Positions 28,612 to 36,891 of a stretch of DNA of 64,000 nt are shown here, one piece after another. Source of the stretch: CAWCUK01 sp963798775. Its GTDB lineage: Bacteria > Bacteroidota > Ignavibacteria > Ignavibacteriales > Ignavibacteriaceae. How positions within the stretch are numbered: the first letter of the stretch is position 1; each line of letters opens with the position of its first letter. Under the pieces are notes generated by a model, which worked only from the letters and a program-made list of their open reading frames with translations, ran no database searches and had not been told where the DNA came from. The DNA is taken from NCBI GenBank assembly GCA_963798775.1, contig CAWCUK010000004.1, positions 186,001 to 250,000 on the forward strand, in the 5' to 3' direction. Both the position numbers and the translations under genes were made by a program.

Positions 28612-29774
28612 TGAGTAGATCTGATAAATTATTTGGAATTGCGGCGCTATTTGATAGTCCAAATAGTATCATTCACGCAGCAGATGCTGTAGTAGAAGCC
28701 GGATATAAAAAATTTGATGCGCACACACCTTATCCGCTGCACGGGCTGGATAAAGCGATGAGACTAAAACCTTCTAAATTAGGTTTTGTAACTCTATCAT
28801 TTGGATTATCGGGAACTGCATTTATATTATTTTTTATGTGGTGGGCTATGTCTGTAGATTATCCTATGGTAGTCGGCGGAAAACCATTTTTTGCACTTCC
28901 TGCGTTTATTCCTATTACTTTTGAATTCACTGTTTTGTTAGCGGCATTATCAACTGTATTTGGAATGATTGCTGCATTTCTATATCTGCCCAATAATAGT
29001 CATCCGCTGCATGATACAGAATATATGAAGAAAGTATCTTCAGATAGATATGGAATAGTTATTGAGGCTGATGATCCAAATTTTAATGAAGCTGAAATAA
29101 ACACATTATTTAAAAATCTTCATGCAGTACATATAGAACCTGTTTATCAAAGGGTTAAAGAAGTCCACCCGATCTTTCAGCCGAAGTTTCTAATGTTTCT
29201 TGCCGTAGTAGCTTTATTCTCATGCGGCGGAACTTATTTAATGTTGAACAAATTGATGTATGTACCGCCGTTCACCTGGATGGCTGAACAAGATAAAGTA
29301 AAACCTCAAGAAGAAAGTTTTTTATTTTCTGATGATTTTGCGATGAGAAAACCGGTTAATGGTACGGTTGCAAGAGGATTTATTCCTTATCCGTATATGG
29401 GTCAGCCTGAACCGACGGTACCATTATCGAATCCTCTTCTTCCTACAAAAGATGTTTTAGCATTAGGAAAAAAGAAATTTCAAACTTTCTGCAGTCCATG
29501 TCATGGAAATCTTGCTAATGGAAACAGCAGGCTGAGAGGACAATTTCCTAAACCTCCTTCGCTGCACACCGAAAGAGCACTTAATTTCAGTGACGGAAAG
29601 ATCTATCACATAATTACAAACGGACAGAATATTATGCCTTCCTACGCAGATCAAATTTCAAGAAAGGAAAGATGGGCGATAATTAATTATGTAAGAGTGC
29701 TGCAGAGAGCTGAAAACGCAAAAGAATCCGATATAACAGAGATTAAAAAGGAGTCTGGTAAAAATGCCCAATAG
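28611..29774 (+). CDS. actDE: ActD-ActE fusion: DUF3341 membrane protein with C-terminal monoheme cytochrome c
   Basis: 387 residues. Residues 1-~190 match ActD (DUF3341): LFGIAALFDSPNSIIHAADA, then two membrane helices with PITFEFTVLLAALSTVFGMI between conserved loops. A further helix (FLMFLAVVALFSCGGTYLML) leads into an ActE-like region with a single heme motif FCSPCHGNLANGNSRL (about 297) and the likely Met ligand in NIMPSYADQ. actD and actE are usually separate neighbouring genes; here one ATG at AGGAGG spacing runs through both. No break or stop separates the two parts. The end overlaps actF by eleven bases. Confidence 0.9.
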   Translation: MSRSDKLFGIAALFDSPNSIIHAADAVVEAGYKKFDAHTPYPLHGLDKAMRLKPSKLGFVTLSFGLSGTAFILFFMWWAMSVDYPMVVGGKPFFALPAFIPITFEFTVLLAALSTVFGMIAAFLYLPNNSHPLHDTEYMKKVSSDRYGIVIEADDPNFNEAEINTLFKNLHAVHIEPVYQRVKEVHPIFQPKFLMFLAVVALFSCGGTYLMLNKLMYVPPFTWMAEQDKVKPQEESFLFSDDFAMRKPVNGTVARGFIPYPYMGQPEPTVPLSNPLLPTKDVLALGKKKFQTFCSPCHGNLANGNSRLRGQFPKPPSLHTERALNFSDGKIYHIITNGQNIMPSYADQISRKERWAIINYVRVLQRAENAKESDITEIKKESGKNAQ

Positions 29775-30954
29775 TGAAGCCGGTTATATAAAAAAAGATT
29801 TACCAAGTAAAATTGGAAAAATTGGAGGAATACTTTTAGCTGTTGGAGGTATTTTAGGGGTAATTAGTTTTATTACTGATCCTTCAAGAGCCGCTTTCAG
29901 TTATTTAGTATGTTTTATGTTTTTAGTAAGTATCGGTATTGGTTCTTTATTTGTGGTTGCCTTGGAATATGCCGCCGGTGCCGTTTGGAGTACTCCTTTC
30001 AGAAGAGTAAGTGAATTTCTTGCGGGTATTATTCCGCTGCTGTTAGTGCTTGCAATTCCGCTTTTATTTAATATGCACAGTTTATTCCACTGGACTCATG
30101 AAGATGTAATCGCGACAGATGCATCGTTAAGAGGAAAAGTACCTTATCTGAATATCCCTTTTTTTATTATCCGATTGATAATAATTTGTGCTCTTTGGAC
30201 TTTATTTTATATCCTCTTAACAAGAAATTCACGCAAGCAGGATTATTCTAAAGATCAGTTTATTACTAAAAAGAATTCTATTATATCAGTAATTTTTATG
30301 CCTGTTTTTGCTTTCTCTATTACTATTATGTCTGTTGATTGGATGATGAGTTTAGAACCTCATTGGGCTTCCACAATATTCGGCGTTTATTATTTTGCCG
30401 GTACTGCTTGGGCTGCGTTTGCGGCATTAACATATATTGTAATTAAGCTAAAAGAAAATGGTTATCTTCACACAAAATTGAACGATGATCATTACTATAG
30501 TCTTGGAACTTGGATGTTCGCGTTTACTGCATTTTGGGGATATATCGCTTTTTCTCAATATATGCTAATTTGGTACGGAGATCTTCCGGAAGAAACTAGC
30601 TGGTTTCTTCATAGATGGGAAGGTATATGGAAAGTGATTTCGGTTGTTCTGGTTCTTGCGCATTTTATTGTGCCATTCTTTACTCTTTTATCATTAAGAG
30701 CTAAAACAGAAGCCAGCAGATTAAAATTTATTGCTATTTGGATTTTAGCAACACATTTTCTGGATATTTACTGGATGGTAATGCCGGGAATGAATATTGG
30801 TACCGGCGGGTATTATTTTAGTTGGACTGATTTAGTTTTTCCGATTGCTACTGTCGGTATTATAATTCTAGTATTCAGCTATTTGGCTAAAAGACATAAT
30901 CTTATTCCAATTGGTGATCCCAAACTTGAGCGGGGATTCGATTTTCGCCTTTAA
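29764..30954 (+). CDS. actF: Alternative complex III subunit ActF, polytopic membrane protein
   Basis: 396 residues, about ten membrane helices. Landmarks are WSTPFRRVSEFLAG, LLFNMHSLFHWTHEDVIA, MSVDWMMSLEPHWASTIFGV and WFLHRWEGIWK, all typical of ActF, the second NrfD-like-fold subunit of ACIII. A C-terminal stretch RHNLIPIGDPKLERGFDF follows the last helix. It overlaps the ActD-ActE gene by eleven bases. The next gene starts 25 bases downstream behind an AAGGA. Confidence 0.93.
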   Translation: MPNSEAGYIKKDLPSKIGKIGGILLAVGGILGVISFITDPSRAAFSYLVCFMFLVSIGIGSLFVVALEYAAGAVWSTPFRRVSEFLAGIIPLLLVLAIPLLFNMHSLFHWTHEDVIATDASLRGKVPYLNIPFFIIRLIIICALWTLFYILLTRNSRKQDYSKDQFITKKNSIISVIFMPVFAFSITIMSVDWMMSLEPHWASTIFGVYYFAGTAWAAFAALTYIVIKLKENGYLHTKLNDDHYYSLGTWMFAFTAFWGYIAFSQYMLIWYGDLPEETSWFLHRWEGIWKVISVVLVLAHFIVPFFTLLSLRAKTEASRLKFIAIWILATHFLDIYWMVMPGMNIGTGGYYFSWTDLVFPIATVGIIILVFSYLAKRHNLIPIGDPKLERGFDFRL

Positions 30955-30979
30955 TTAAGAGGATTTTTAAGGAATTTCT

Positions 30980-31900
30980 ATGAGTAATATAGTTAAAGAT
31001 ATTAAAAATAAAATAAAAGAAAAACCGGCGGGCGTATTCAGTTTAGTTTACATATACGTTCTTATTATTGGTTTGGTAATTGGAATTCACTATGTGAATA
31101 ATGAAAATTATATCTCTAGAAGATCTGTACCGCCTGCATTGCCCGATACCACAAAGGTTGTAGACCTTAAGGTTTCTGAGGCTAAAGTTGTCCCGGCCGC
31201 TGACATTAATTTGTTAGCTCAGCCGACTGATTCTTTAATTAAAGCGGGTGAAAATATTTTTCAGTCCACCTGCGTTTCTTGTCATGGAACCGAAGGCAAA
31301 GGTAATGGCCCCGTTGCGAGCGGATTAAAACCACCACCGCGAAATTTTACTAGTAAAGAGGGTTGGGTTAACGGACCAAAATTAACTCAAATTTATCAGA
31401 CACTGCAAGAAGGTGTAGAAGGCAGTGCTATGGCATCATACCAGCAACTTTCGCCGACGGAGAAATTTGAGGTAGCTCATTATATACGTTCTACATTTGT
31501 TCCCGATCCTCCTGAAGATACTAAAGAGGATCTAGCAACTTTAGACCAGACGTATAATCTATCGGCAGGTAAAAGAATACCTGCGACAATTCCAGTAGCG
31601 GCCGCAATGAAAATTATAGAAGAAGAAAGTCAGCCGAAATCTGAGAAGATAACTCAAGTAATTCAGCAAGTTTCAAGAGACGCAAATTCGGAAGGAGCGA
31701 GAATATTTAATCAAGTAACTAATAATAAAAGTAAAGCATTAACTATTTTACTAGGTTCAGATAATTGGCGTCAAAGCGAAAAAGATTTTGTAGATATCAT
31801 TGTATACAATACAAATGTAAATGGATTTAACGGTAAAGTTTATTCTTTATCGGGTGATGAATGGGATGCACTATTTAATTATATGAACAAGAATTTATGA
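30980..31900 (+). CDS. Membrane-anchored monoheme cytochrome c
   Basis: 306 residues with one N-terminal helix (SLVYIYVLIIGLVIGIHYV). A class-I cytochrome c domain at about 85-175 has heme motif CVSCHGTEGKGNGPVASG and Met ligand GSAMASYQQ. The last ~90 residues (EGARIFNQVTNNKSK...LSGDEWDALFNYMNK) look like a second cytochrome-like helix pattern without CxxCH. Its place between ACIII and the oxidase, together with the lack of a heme domain on oxidase subunit II, suggests that it carries electrons between the two complexes. Confidence 0.88.
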   Translation: MSNIVKDIKNKIKEKPAGVFSLVYIYVLIIGLVIGIHYVNNENYISRRSVPPALPDTTKVVDLKVSEAKVVPAADINLLAQPTDSLIKAGENIFQSTCVSCHGTEGKGNGPVASGLKPPPRNFTSKEGWVNGPKLTQIYQTLQEGVEGSAMASYQQLSPTEKFEVAHYIRSTFVPDPPEDTKEDLATLDQTYNLSAGKRIPATIPVAAAMKIIEEESQPKSEKITQVIQQVSRDANSEGARIFNQVTNNKSKALTILLGSDNWRQSEKDFVDIIVYNTNVNGFNGKVYSLSGDEWDALFNYMNKNL

Positions 31901-31922
31901 TATAAGTTAGGAGTGATAAATA

Positions 31923-32717
31923 ATGAAAAGAATTTTAAACATTCTTTTCTTGTTAATATTTCTGGTTTCTTTTAATACCGGTTACGCGGTTAACCAAGAT
32001 ACTGAACCCAATATAAATGAACAATTGGGAAAAAAAATACCGCTTGATCTTACTTTTACTGATGAATATGGGAATAAAGTTGCTTTAAAAGATATCTTTA
32101 CAAATTCTACAGTATTAGCTTTTGTTTATTATAAATGTCCTGGCATTTGCAGTCCTTTAATGACTGAAATTGCCAATGTAGTGAACAAAGTAGATTTGCA
32201 GCCGGGTGTTGATTATAATATTATCACAATCAGCATGGATGAAAGAGAGACACCGGAAATTGCAAGAGATAAGAAAAAAGATTTCATAAAAATAATTGAT
32301 AAAAATTTACCTAATTCGGCCTGGAGGTTTTTAACCGGCGATAGTGTAAATATTCATAAAGCAACAGAGGCCGCAGGTTTTCATTTTGTGAGAAAAGGAA
32401 ATCAGTTCCTCCATACCACAGCGGTTATATTTGTATCAAAAGACGGGAAAATTTGTCGTTATCTTTATCCAAGTTATTCAAAAAAAGGTGAGTTTAGTAT
32501 TCTTCCTTTTGATTTCAAGATGGCAAATCTGGAAACTGTAAAGGGAAAAACAATACCAACAGTAGGCAAAATACTTCAATTTTGCTTTAGCTATGACCCG
32601 AAGGGGAAGACATACGTATTTGATTTATTAAAAGTATTCGGCGCCGGAACAATTTTTCTGGTACTGATATTTGTTGTTTTTGTAGTAGTAAAACCGAAGA
32701 AAGTAAAAACGAGGTAG
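31923..32717 (+). CDS. SCO1/SenC-family copper chaperone
   Basis: 264 residues. Signal peptide (ILNILFLLIFLVSFNTGYA), thioredoxin-like fold with the copper-binding CPGIC (about 76) and the distal His in FLHTTAVIFVSKDGK, and a C-terminal membrane helix (GTIFLVLIFVVFVVV). SCO proteins load or reduce the CuA site of oxidase subunit II, which is encoded four genes downstream. AGGAG precedes the ATG, and the oxidase subunit I gene follows after six bases. Confidence 0.94.
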   Translation: MKRILNILFLLIFLVSFNTGYAVNQDTEPNINEQLGKKIPLDLTFTDEYGNKVALKDIFTNSTVLAFVYYKCPGICSPLMTEIANVVNKVDLQPGVDYNIITISMDERETPEIARDKKKDFIKIIDKNLPNSAWRFLTGDSVNIHKATEAAGFHFVRKGNQFLHTTAVIFVSKDGKICRYLYPSYSKKGEFSILPFDFKMANLETVKGKTIPTVGKILQFCFSYDPKGKTYVFDLLKVFGAGTIFLVLIFVVFVVVKPKKVKTR

Positions 32718-32723
32718 TTTTTT

Positions 32724-34382
32724 ATGGCAAGTGATGCTTCAGTTAGCAGAAACGGACATGTAAGCTATTTAGATTATAAAGGCAAGCATAAAGGCTTAAA
32801 AGCATGGATCCTTTCTACTGATCATAAGAGAATCGGCATTCTGTATTTGGTTACATTAATCAGCTGGTTTGCTGTTGGTGTAACTTTAGGATTTTTAATC
32901 AGACTGGAGTTATTGACTCCGGGCAGAACTATAGTTGATCCTCAAACATATAATGTATTTTTTACGCTGCACGGCGTAATTATGCTTTTCATATTTGTTA
33001 TTCCGGGTGTACCGGCCGTATTTGGTAATTTTTTCCTGCCTATTATGCTCGGGGCAAAAGATGTTGCTTTTCCAAGGCTTAATCTTTTATCATGGTATTT
33101 ATATGTAATTGGCGGCCTTTTAGTTATTTTAGCAATATTTTTGCCGGGAGGTGCACCGGATACAGGCTGGACTTTCTACATTCCTTATAGTGTTAGGACA
33201 AGTACTAATATGATTATTACTTTGTTCGCTGTATTCGTATTAGGATTTTCTTCCATTTTAACCGGATTAAATTTTATTACCACAATCCATAGAATGCGAG
33301 CACCGGGAATGGGCTGGTTTAAAATGCCTTTATTTTCTTGGGCTCTGTACGCAACCGGCTGGATACAAGTTTTAGTTACTCCTATTATCGGAATTACTCT
33401 TCTTTTAATTGTTATAGAAAGAGTTTTCGGTGTCGGACTTTTTGATCCCGCTTTAGGCGGCGATCCGATTTTATTTCAACATCTATTCTGGATTTATTCC
33501 CATCCGGCCGTATATATTATGGCTGTTCCGGCAATGGGTGTTATTTCGGAAATCATTCCTGTATTCGCGAGGCGAACTATTTTCGGATATAAATTTATTG
33601 CCTTCTCCAGTTTAGGTATTGCGTTATTTGGTTCCCTTGTCTGGGCTCATCATATGTTTGCCGCAGGAATGAGTGATACAGGCGAATTTGTTTTTTCACT
33701 TTTAACTTTTCTTGTTGCAATTCCAAGCGCTATTAAAGTTTTTAACTGGACTGCTACACTATATAAAGGATCAATTCAATTAGATCCGCCTATGCTTTAC
33801 GCATTAGCTGTAATATTTCTTTTTTCAATCGGCGGTTTAACCGGAATTATACAAGGAGCTCTTTCAGTTGATATTCATTTAACGGATACAACTTTTATTG
33901 TCGGCCATATTCATTATGTGGTTTTCGGTACTAGCGGTTTCGGAATTTTTGCCGCTCTCCATTATTGGCTTCCTAAAATGACCGGAAGAATGTACAACCA
34001 TAAAACGGCAAAAGTCGGTTTTTGGACTCTGTTCACCGGTTTTAATATTCTTTACTTCCCAATGTTTGTGATGGGGTGGTTAGGAATGCCGAGAAGATAT
34101 TATGATTATCTTCCTGAATATCAAGTGTACCATGTAATATCTACAGTAGGTTCATGGATTTTAGTTCTCGGATTGATAATTATGTTTTATAACTTGATTA
34201 AATCCGCAAAAAGCGGTGAGATAATTACAGTAAGAAATATTTGGGGTGGTGAAACTCTAGAATGGACAGTTGAAACTCCGCCCATTTTAGAAAATTTTGA
34301 AGAAATTCCTATGGTTGTAGATGGTCCGTACGATTACAAACAAAATGATGTTAGAACATTAGAAAAAGAGGAGGTAGTGTGA
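32724..34382 (+). CDS. ctaD: Cytochrome c oxidase subunit I, A2-type heme-copper oxidase
   Basis: 552 residues with twelve expected helices. Heme a and a3-CuB ligands are visible: TLHGVIMLF (helix II), WIYSHPAVYIMAVP with Tyr258-Ser259-His260 (helix VI), WAHHMFAAGM (helix VII) and HIHYVVFG (helix X). The YS pair before HP, with Ala where A1 enzymes have Glu, is the mark of A2-type oxidases such as the Rhodothermus caa3 enzyme, which use an alternative proton-channel end. It reduces O2 and pumps protons. The stop overlaps the subunit III start by four bases. Confidence 0.96.
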   Translation: MASDASVSRNGHVSYLDYKGKHKGLKAWILSTDHKRIGILYLVTLISWFAVGVTLGFLIRLELLTPGRTIVDPQTYNVFFTLHGVIMLFIFVIPGVPAVFGNFFLPIMLGAKDVAFPRLNLLSWYLYVIGGLLVILAIFLPGGAPDTGWTFYIPYSVRTSTNMIITLFAVFVLGFSSILTGLNFITTIHRMRAPGMGWFKMPLFSWALYATGWIQVLVTPIIGITLLLIVIERVFGVGLFDPALGGDPILFQHLFWIYSHPAVYIMAVPAMGVISEIIPVFARRTIFGYKFIAFSSLGIALFGSLVWAHHMFAAGMSDTGEFVFSLLTFLVAIPSAIKVFNWTATLYKGSIQLDPPMLYALAVIFLFSIGGLTGIIQGALSVDIHLTDTTFIVGHIHYVVFGTSGFGIFAALHYWLPKMTGRMYNHKTAKVGFWTLFTGFNILYFPMFVMGWLGMPRRYYDYLPEYQVYHVISTVGSWILVLGLIIMFYNLIKSAKSGEIITVRNIWGGETLEWTVETPPILENFEEIPMVVDGPYDYKQNDVRTLEKEEVV

Positions 34383-34999
34383 GTAGTCAAGAACACACAG
34401 TAGCTCACGTGCATAGAGACGATATTGGCTCAAGAATGGGAATGTGGTTGTTCCTTTTTACAGAGTTAATATTGTTCGGAGGTATGTTCTTCCTTTATTC
34501 AGTATATAGATTCTTACATCAGCAAGATTTTCATATTGCAGCCAAAGAGATGAACGTACTGATAGGCACTTTCAATACGATTATTCTTTTAACAAGCAGT
34601 TTAACCATGGCTCTTTCAATTACTGCGGTGCATAAAAGGAATAAAAATTTATCTATCTTTTTCCAATTAATAACAATTTTAATGGGAGCGTTCTTCTTAT
34701 TTAATAAATATATGGAATGGAGCACCGAAATTCATCATGGCAATTTTCCGGGATCTGAAATACTATTAGGTAAACCATCGGGACAAATATTGTTCTTCGG
34801 CTTGTACTACGTAATGACCGGGTTACATGCACTGCACGTAATTATTGGTATGTTTTTAATAGCTTTTATGACCAGATTAACCGCAAAGGATGTCATCAAC
34901 CATGACAACTATGTAAAACTTGAGGCGGCCGGTTTATATTGGCATCTAGTTGATATTATCTGGATTTTCCTTTTCCCATTATTCTATCTTATAACTTGA
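34379..34999 (+). CDS. ctaE: Cytochrome c oxidase subunit III
   Basis: 206 residues, five helices, the short bacterial form. Landmarks: RMGMWLFLFTELILFGGMFF near the N-terminus, GLYYVMTGLHALHVIIGM and GLYWHLVDIIWIFLFPLFYL at the end. Start is a GTG overlapping the subunit I stop, preceded by GAGG. Confidence 0.94.
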   Translation: MSSQEHTVAHVHRDDIGSRMGMWLFLFTELILFGGMFFLYSVYRFLHQQDFHIAAKEMNVLIGTFNTIILLTSSLTMALSITAVHKRNKNLSIFFQLITILMGAFFLFNKYMEWSTEIHHGNFPGSEILLGKPSGQILFFGLYYVMTGLHALHVIIGMFLIAFMTRLTAKDVINHDNYVKLEAAGLYWHLVDIIWIFLFPLFYLIT

Positions 35000-35009
35000 G
35001 GCATTTTCA

Positions 35010-35297
35010 ATGGAAAAAAAAGAATCACATATAACCCATAGCTATGGTATTTATGTCTTAGTTTGGTTAGGGCTTTTAACACTTACGGCTATTACTGTAG
35101 CGGTTGCCGGAATAAATTTAGGCAGTATTACAATTGCTACGGCTTTAATAATAGCTTCAATTAAATCTTATTTAGTTTTAACTATTTTTATGCATTTAAG
35201 AGTAGAGCAGAAGGCTTTTAAAGTGTTCGTAATTGTAGCTCTATTTTTTATAATCGTATCATTCACATTGTTATTCGCAGATTTTTCTAATATGTAA
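35010..35297 (+). CDS. Cytochrome c oxidase subunit IV, prokaryotic type
   Basis: 95 residues with three helices: YVLVWLGLLTLTAITVAV, SITIATALIIASIKSYLVL with the conserved Lys, and VIVALFFIIVSFTLLFADF. The pattern FMHLRVEQ matches small caa3/bo3 subunit IV proteins. It sits between subunits III and II with ten-base spacings. Confidence 0.88.
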   Translation: MEKKESHITHSYGIYVLVWLGLLTLTAITVAVAGINLGSITIATALIIASIKSYLVLTIFMHLRVEQKAFKVFVIVALFFIIVSFTLLFADFSNM

Positions 35298-35306
35298 GGT
35301 AAAAAA

Positions 35307-35969
35307 ATGATTGCAGAAGCATCGAATTTTGTAGGTTCTGTTGATACCGCATTTATTTTTATAGTAGCAATCTGCGTTTTCTTTCTGGTACTTATTACAG
35401 GTTTAATGATAACATTTGTGATAAAGTACAGCAGAAAAAGAAACCCGATTGCGACCAATATTCACGGAAGTGTTCCGTTAGAAGTAACTTGGACTCTGAT
35501 TCCGACTATTCTGGTACTTATTATGTTCTGGTTTGGATGGACAGGATATAAGCAAATGACCGATGTTCCAAAAGATGCAATGGTTGTTGATGTAACCGGT
35601 CAAATGTGGAAGTGGAGCTTTAAATATGAAAATGGAGTTGAAACAGATACCTTATTTGTTCCTTTAAATAAACCTGTAAGATTAAATCTTCATTCAAAGG
35701 ATGTAAATCATTCTTTTTATGTACCGGCTTTTAAAGTTAAAAAGGATGTAATTCCTAACAGAAATAATCATATGTGGTTCAAACCGGAAGAAATTGGTTC
35801 TTTTAATGTTTTTTGTGCTGAATACTGTGGTTTAAGGCATTCATATATGTTAACAAAAGTTATAGTAATGCCTAAAAACGATTTTGATATTTGGCTGGGA
35901 AATGCAAAAGCAGCGGGCAGTAAACCTGTAGTTAGTGAAAATGATTCAAGTTCAGTCGGTAATCAATAA
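35307..35969 (+). CDS. ctaC: Cytochrome c oxidase subunit II with CuA site
   Basis: 220 residues. Two membrane helices (FIFIVAICVFFLVLITGLMI and LIPTILVLIMFWFGW) precede the cupredoxin domain. CuA ligands are complete: His in VNHSFYVPAF and CAEYCGLRHSYML supplying Cys, Glu, Cys, His and Met. The protein ends soon after; the cytochrome c domain fused to subunit II in many caa3 oxidases is absent. Electrons must therefore come from separate cytochromes in the same operon. Confidence 0.95.
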   Translation: MIAEASNFVGSVDTAFIFIVAICVFFLVLITGLMITFVIKYSRKRNPIATNIHGSVPLEVTWTLIPTILVLIMFWFGWTGYKQMTDVPKDAMVVDVTGQMWKWSFKYENGVETDTLFVPLNKPVRLNLHSKDVNHSFYVPAFKVKKDVIPNRNNHMWFKPEEIGSFNVFCAEYCGLRHSYMLTKVIVMPKNDFDIWLGNAKAAGSKPVVSENDSSSVGNQ

Positions 35970-35997
35970 ATATATTTATTAGACAAAGATTTAATAT

Positions 35998-36861
35998 TTG
36001 AAAAAGAAATTAGACATATTTTTAGAGTTAACAAAAATTCGTATAACAACTTTCGTTATGTTCACGATGTTATTCGGGTTTATTAGTGCCGCGGGTAAAT
36101 TAACCGCGGACGCTATAATTCCTACTCTTGGTATTTTACTTTTGGCTTGCGGTTCCGCGGTTGTAAATCATTATCAAGAAAGAAAAACCGATGCATTAAT
36201 GACGAGAACTAAAAATCGGCCTATTCCTTCAGGTAGAATATCTCCCGGCGGAGCATTATTATTTGCTTTGGTGCTATTAATTTTGGGCTCAATATTACTA
36301 TATTTTGGGGCCGGTATTATAGCGTTGGCATTGGGCTTAGTAAACTTAATTTGGTACAACGGTATTTATACTCCGCTAAAAAAAGTGAATCCGCTGGCAA
36401 TAATTCCTGGTTCTTTAGTCGGAGCAATTCCTCCCGCTGTCGGGTGGGTCGCGGGCGGTGGAAGTATAATTGATCCGCAAATTATAATAATTTCCTTCTT
36501 CTTTTTTATATGGCAAATACCTCACTTTTGGTTGCTGCTTTTAGTTTTAGGTAAGGATTATGAACAAGCAGGTTTTCCTACTTTAACACAGATATTTAAT
36601 CCTCAACAGTTAGCAAGAATTACTTTTATATGGATTATTGCTACTGTAGTAACCTGTTTACTCATTCCATTGTTTGGAGTAGTTAAAAACCCTGCGGTAA
36701 ACATCGCATTATTTGCAGCAGGCTTATGGCTAAGCTGGAATGCAGTTAAACTTTTAAAAACTACTGTTGAAAAAATTCAATTTAGATTTGCATTTAGAGA
36801 GATAAATATTTTTGCAATTCTTGTTGTAATTATTCTTTCAATCGATAAACTGATAATATAA
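35998..36861 (+). CDS. ctaB: Protoheme IX farnesyltransferase (heme O synthase)
   Basis: 287 residues, about nine helices of the UbiA family. It attaches farnesyl to heme b to make heme O, the precursor of heme A. The prenyl-diphosphate motif is NHYQERKTDALMTRTKNRP (about 58-76); the second acidic loop is LGKDYEQAGFPTL. PLKKVNPLAIIPGSLVGAIPP is also characteristic. The TTG at 35998 lies 28 bases after subunit II; its strength as a start is uncertain, but the product begins directly with the expected N-terminus. Confidence 0.94.
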   Translation: MKKKLDIFLELTKIRITTFVMFTMLFGFISAAGKLTADAIIPTLGILLLACGSAVVNHYQERKTDALMTRTKNRPIPSGRISPGGALLFALVLLILGSILLYFGAGIIALALGLVNLIWYNGIYTPLKKVNPLAIIPGSLVGAIPPAVGWVAGGGSIIDPQIIIISFFFFIWQIPHFWLLLLVLGKDYEQAGFPTLTQIFNPQQLARITFIWIIATVVTCLLIPLFGVVKNPAVNIALFAAGLWLSWNAVKLLKTTVEKIQFRFAFREINIFAILVVIILSIDKLII

Positions 36862-36891
36862 TTTTTAAACTAGAGAAAAGTGAGAATATAA

